Below are positions 62,336 through 64,000 of a DNA stretch of 64,000 bases, piece after piece. This DNA is from an uncultured Dysosmobacter sp. (GTDB lineage: Bacteria; Bacillota; Clostridia; Oscillospirales; Oscillospiraceae), in NCBI GenBank assembly GCA_947625655.1, contig CANQPD010000008.1, positions 1 through 64,000 of the forward strand. The letters run 5' to 3'. A program made the translations under genes and the position numbers. Every line of letters starts with the position of its first letter. The first letter of the stretch is position 1. The notes under the pieces were generated by a model, which saw only the letters and a list, made by a program, of their open reading frames with translations, was not told the DNA's origin and made no database searches.

Positions 62336-63346
62336 ATGGAGAAACAGGTCAAGCGTATCGGCGTTCTCACCAGCGGCGGCGACGCCCCGGGCATGAACGC
62401 GGCGGTCCGGGCCGTGGTGCGGACCGCCGTCAACCACGGGATCGACTGCATCGGCATCCGCCGGGGCTGGAACGGTCTCATCAACAGCGATTTCATCCAC
62501 ATGAACGCCTCCAGCGTCAGCCACATCATTGACAAGGGCGGCACCATGCTGTACACCGCCCGCAGCGAGGAATTCCGGGAGCCCGCCGGCCGGGCCAAGG
62601 CCCTGGCCACCTGCAAGCTGCTGGGACTGGACGGCATTGTGGCCATCGGCGGCGACGGCACCTTCCGGGGCGCGCTGGCCCTGAGCCGTCAGGCCGCGGA
62701 ATCCGGCCATGACCTCCAGGTGGTGGGCATCCCCGCCACCATCGACAATGACATTGGCTGCTCCCATTACACCATCGGCTTCGACACCGCCTGCAACACC
62801 GCCATCGAGTGCGTGGATAAGCTGCGGGACACCATGCAGTCCCACGAGCGCTGCTCCGTGGTGGAGGTCATGGGCCGCCACGCGGGATACCTTGCCCTGT
62901 ATGTGGGCATCGCCGTGGGCGCCACCGCCGTGCTGATCCCGGAGCGGGAGGTGGACTTTGAGCGGGACATTGTGGAGAAGATCCGCCGCGCCCGTCTGGC
63001 GGGCACCACCCATTACATGGTGGTGGTGGCCGAGGGCGCCGGCAGCGCCATGGACATCGCCTCCCGCATCCACGATGAGATCGGCATTGATCCCCGGGTC
63101 ACCGTGCTGGGCCATATCCAGCGGGGCGGCTCCCCCACCGCCCGGGACCGTGAGACCGCCAGCCGCATGGGCTACAAGGCCGTCGTCACCTTGATGGAGG
63201 GCAAGGGCAACCGCATCGTCGGCACTCAGAACGGCCGCATCGTGGACCTGGACATGGAAGAGGCCCTGCAGATGACGAAGACCTTCCAGATGGACCGCTA
63301 CGAGGTGCTGGAATCCCTGTCCAGCACGAAAAATCCCATGCTGTGA
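62336..63346 (+). CDS. pfkA: 6-phosphofructokinase
   Basis: 336 residues, slightly longer than the usual 320. It phosphorylates fructose 6-phosphate with ATP. Blocks are TSGGDAPGMNAAVRA (ATP loop, Gly-Gly-Asp), GGDGTFRGALAL, the catalytic PATIDNDI and MGRHAGYLAL. The GGDGT glycine after Asp is the ATP-using rather than PPi-using form. GGAAGGAG lies 13 bases upstream, a longer spacing than usual. It is not followed by pyruvate kinase, unlike in Bacillus. Confidence 0.95.
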   Translation: MEKQVKRIGVLTSGGDAPGMNAAVRAVVRTAVNHGIDCIGIRRGWNGLINSDFIHMNASSVSHIIDKGGTMLYTARSEEFREPAGRAKALATCKLLGLDGIVAIGGDGTFRGALALSRQAAESGHDLQVVGIPATIDNDIGCSHYTIGFDTACNTAIECVDKLRDTMQSHERCSVVEVMGRHAGYLALYVGIAVGATAVLIPEREVDFERDIVEKIRRARLAGTTHYMVVVAEGAGSAMDIASRIHDEIGIDPRVTVLGHIQRGGSPTARDRETASRMGYKAVVTLMEGKGNRIVGTQNGRIVDLDMEEALQMTKTFQMDRYEVLESLSSTKNPML

Positions 63347-63361
63347 CTGTTTATACATATG

Positions 63362-63584
63362 ACGCGCCCCCGGAGGATCTCCTCCGGGGGCGTGTCAGCC
63401 CGGCGAAAATATCTTTTCGCCGGGCTGAGCAAGTTTTTCTGAATATCATTCAGAAAAACTTCGATTAAAAACGAAAGACACCCCTCCTGGGTTTCTTTCG
63501 TAACTATCTTCCTTCCCGTTGTCCGGCGTTTCTGCCTCTCACCGGTCCAAACGCGCCCCCGGAGGATCTCCTCCGGGGGCGCGT
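63362..63584. repeat. Five hairpins after pfkA, with the outer two duplicated
   Basis: The hairpin 63362-63395 (ACGCGCCCCCGGAG...) recurs at 63551-63584 with a single difference. Between them: CCCGGCGAAAA...TTTTCGCCGGG (about 63400-63427), AAGTTTTTCTGAAT...ATTCAGAAAAACTT (about 63430-63461) and CGAAAGA-ACCC...GGGT-TCTTTCG (about 63473-63502). The first hairpin presumably also ends pfkA transcription, though no T run follows it. The layout matches the other sandwiched-hairpin loci. Confidence 0.8.
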
Positions 63585-63608
63585 CTTCATCTCTATCTCT
63601 ATCTCTTT

Positions 63609-64000
63609 TCAGCGCTCAAGGGGCCGCCGCACCACCAGCCGCCGCTTCCAGATGGAGGGTGCGAACAGCAGCAGCATGGGGAAGATCTCCAGCCGCCCCA
63701 CCAGCATGTCAAAGGACAGCAGCAGCTTGGATGCCGGGGAGAAGGCGGAGAAGTTGCCCATGGGCCCCACCATCTCCAGGCCGGGGCCGATGTTGTTGAT
63801 GCAGGCGGCCAGGGCGGTGAAGGTGGTCACCAGGTCGAACTGCTCCAGCGACAGCAGCAGAAACGACGCCACAAAGATCAGCACGTATACCGAAAGGTAC
63901 ACATGGGCCCCCCGGATGCTCTTGTCCGACAGGGGCTTCCCCTCCAGCCGGACGGTGGTCACGGCGTTGGGGTGCAGCATCTTCCGCATATCCGCCAGGG
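63609..64000 (-). CDS. TrkH-family K+ uptake protein, C-terminal part (cut by window edge)
   Basis: The visible 130 residues cover the end of a TrkH/KtrB-type channel subunit. RKMLHPNAVTTVRLEGKPL is the usual loop before the last repeat. AACINNIGPGLEMVGPMGNF is the fourth selectivity-filter segment (the NIGPGL turn is typical). SKLLLSFDMLVGRLEIFPMLLLFAPSIW is the last helix and tail. The start lies outside the window. A trkA gene is not visible. Confidence 0.9.
   Translation of the reverse strand, partial: LADMRKMLHPNAVTTVRLEGKPLSDKSIRGAHVYLSVYVLIFVASFLLLSLEQFDLVTTFTALAACINNIGPGLEMVGPMGNFSAFSPASKLLLSFDMLVGRLEIFPMLLLFAPSIWKRRLVVRRPLER

Noticed and set aside
61994..63358. Minus-strand frame that runs through pfkA into the symporter start (647 residues in all)
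   Set aside because: Only the part ending in the symporter is real; the rest is antisense to pfkA and its upstream region.
63587..63610. ATCTCT repeats before the TrkH stop considered as another heptamer element
   Set aside because: The period is 6, there is no facing array, and the stretch is only about 20 bases.

Overview
The window looks like chromosome from a GC-rich, spore-forming anaerobic Firmicute of the gut Oscillospiraceae type (Flavonifractor, Oscillibacter and Lawsonibacter are the relatives I would compare first). The reasons are strong AGGAGG ribosome sites, sigma-A promoters (TTGACA/TATAAT) in a GC-rich background, a GerA/SpoVAF spore germination protein, an SLH surface protein, a PhoP/PhoR-Pst locus of Gram-positive type, ferredoxins, and an arginine operon with ornithine acetyltransferase (ArgJ). 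The genus is an inference. I found no rRNA, tRNA or CRISPR array.

Layout. 1-340: hairpin-rich repeat units running off the left edge. 407-7047, leftward: SLH surface protein, HD nucleotidase, MtaB, a lipoprotein, a methyltransferase-like membrane protein. 7161-11376, rightward: cysteine desulfurase, MATE exporter, RlmA-like rRNA methyltransferase, isochorismatase-like hydrolase. 11451-16812: metabolic singletons (MBL hydrolase, DUF4349 lipoprotein, alpha-hydroxy-acid oxidase, acyl-ACP thioesterase, DegV, DHFR-like reductase). 16842-19919: an ABC importer behind a TM1266-type regulator and a leader with an intrinsic terminator. 20281-23909: two XRE regulators around malQ and a foldback MITE-like element. 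23955-34006: the argGH-X-CJBDF operon with an ArgR box in its promoter. 34239-37077: an ECF sigma factor, its probable anti-sigma partner and a secreted paralog. 37175-42408: fumarase, a small membrane protein, a BlaR1/BlaI pair. 42468-44860: a LacI-type regulator divergent from gap. 45517-48492: Crp/Fnr regulator with a FliB-like protein, divergent from two ferredoxin-type genes. 48562-52207: a large inverted-repeat block, the SpoVAF-like gene and a small HNH plus ribbon-helix-helix cassette between perfect 53-bp direct repeats. 52208-60432: Hyi-like isomerase, then pstSCAB-phoU-HD-phoPR behind a PhoP box. 60498-64000: hairpin repeats, an amber-interrupted symporter, pfkA, more hairpins and the end of a TrkH gene.

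Together these genes cover arginine synthesis, phosphate acquisition, glycolysis (gap and pfkA, possibly under a common LacI-type regulator), envelope stress sensing (sigma/anti-sigma, BlaR1/BlaI) and spore germination.

The most unusual content is between the genes: (i) elements built of 7-bp units facing each other, found at almost every junction of the arginine operon; (ii) four loci where two identical hairpins flank a hairpin-rich spacer; (iii) the HNH/RHH cassette, whose flanking repeats each contain a sigma-G-like forespore promoter.
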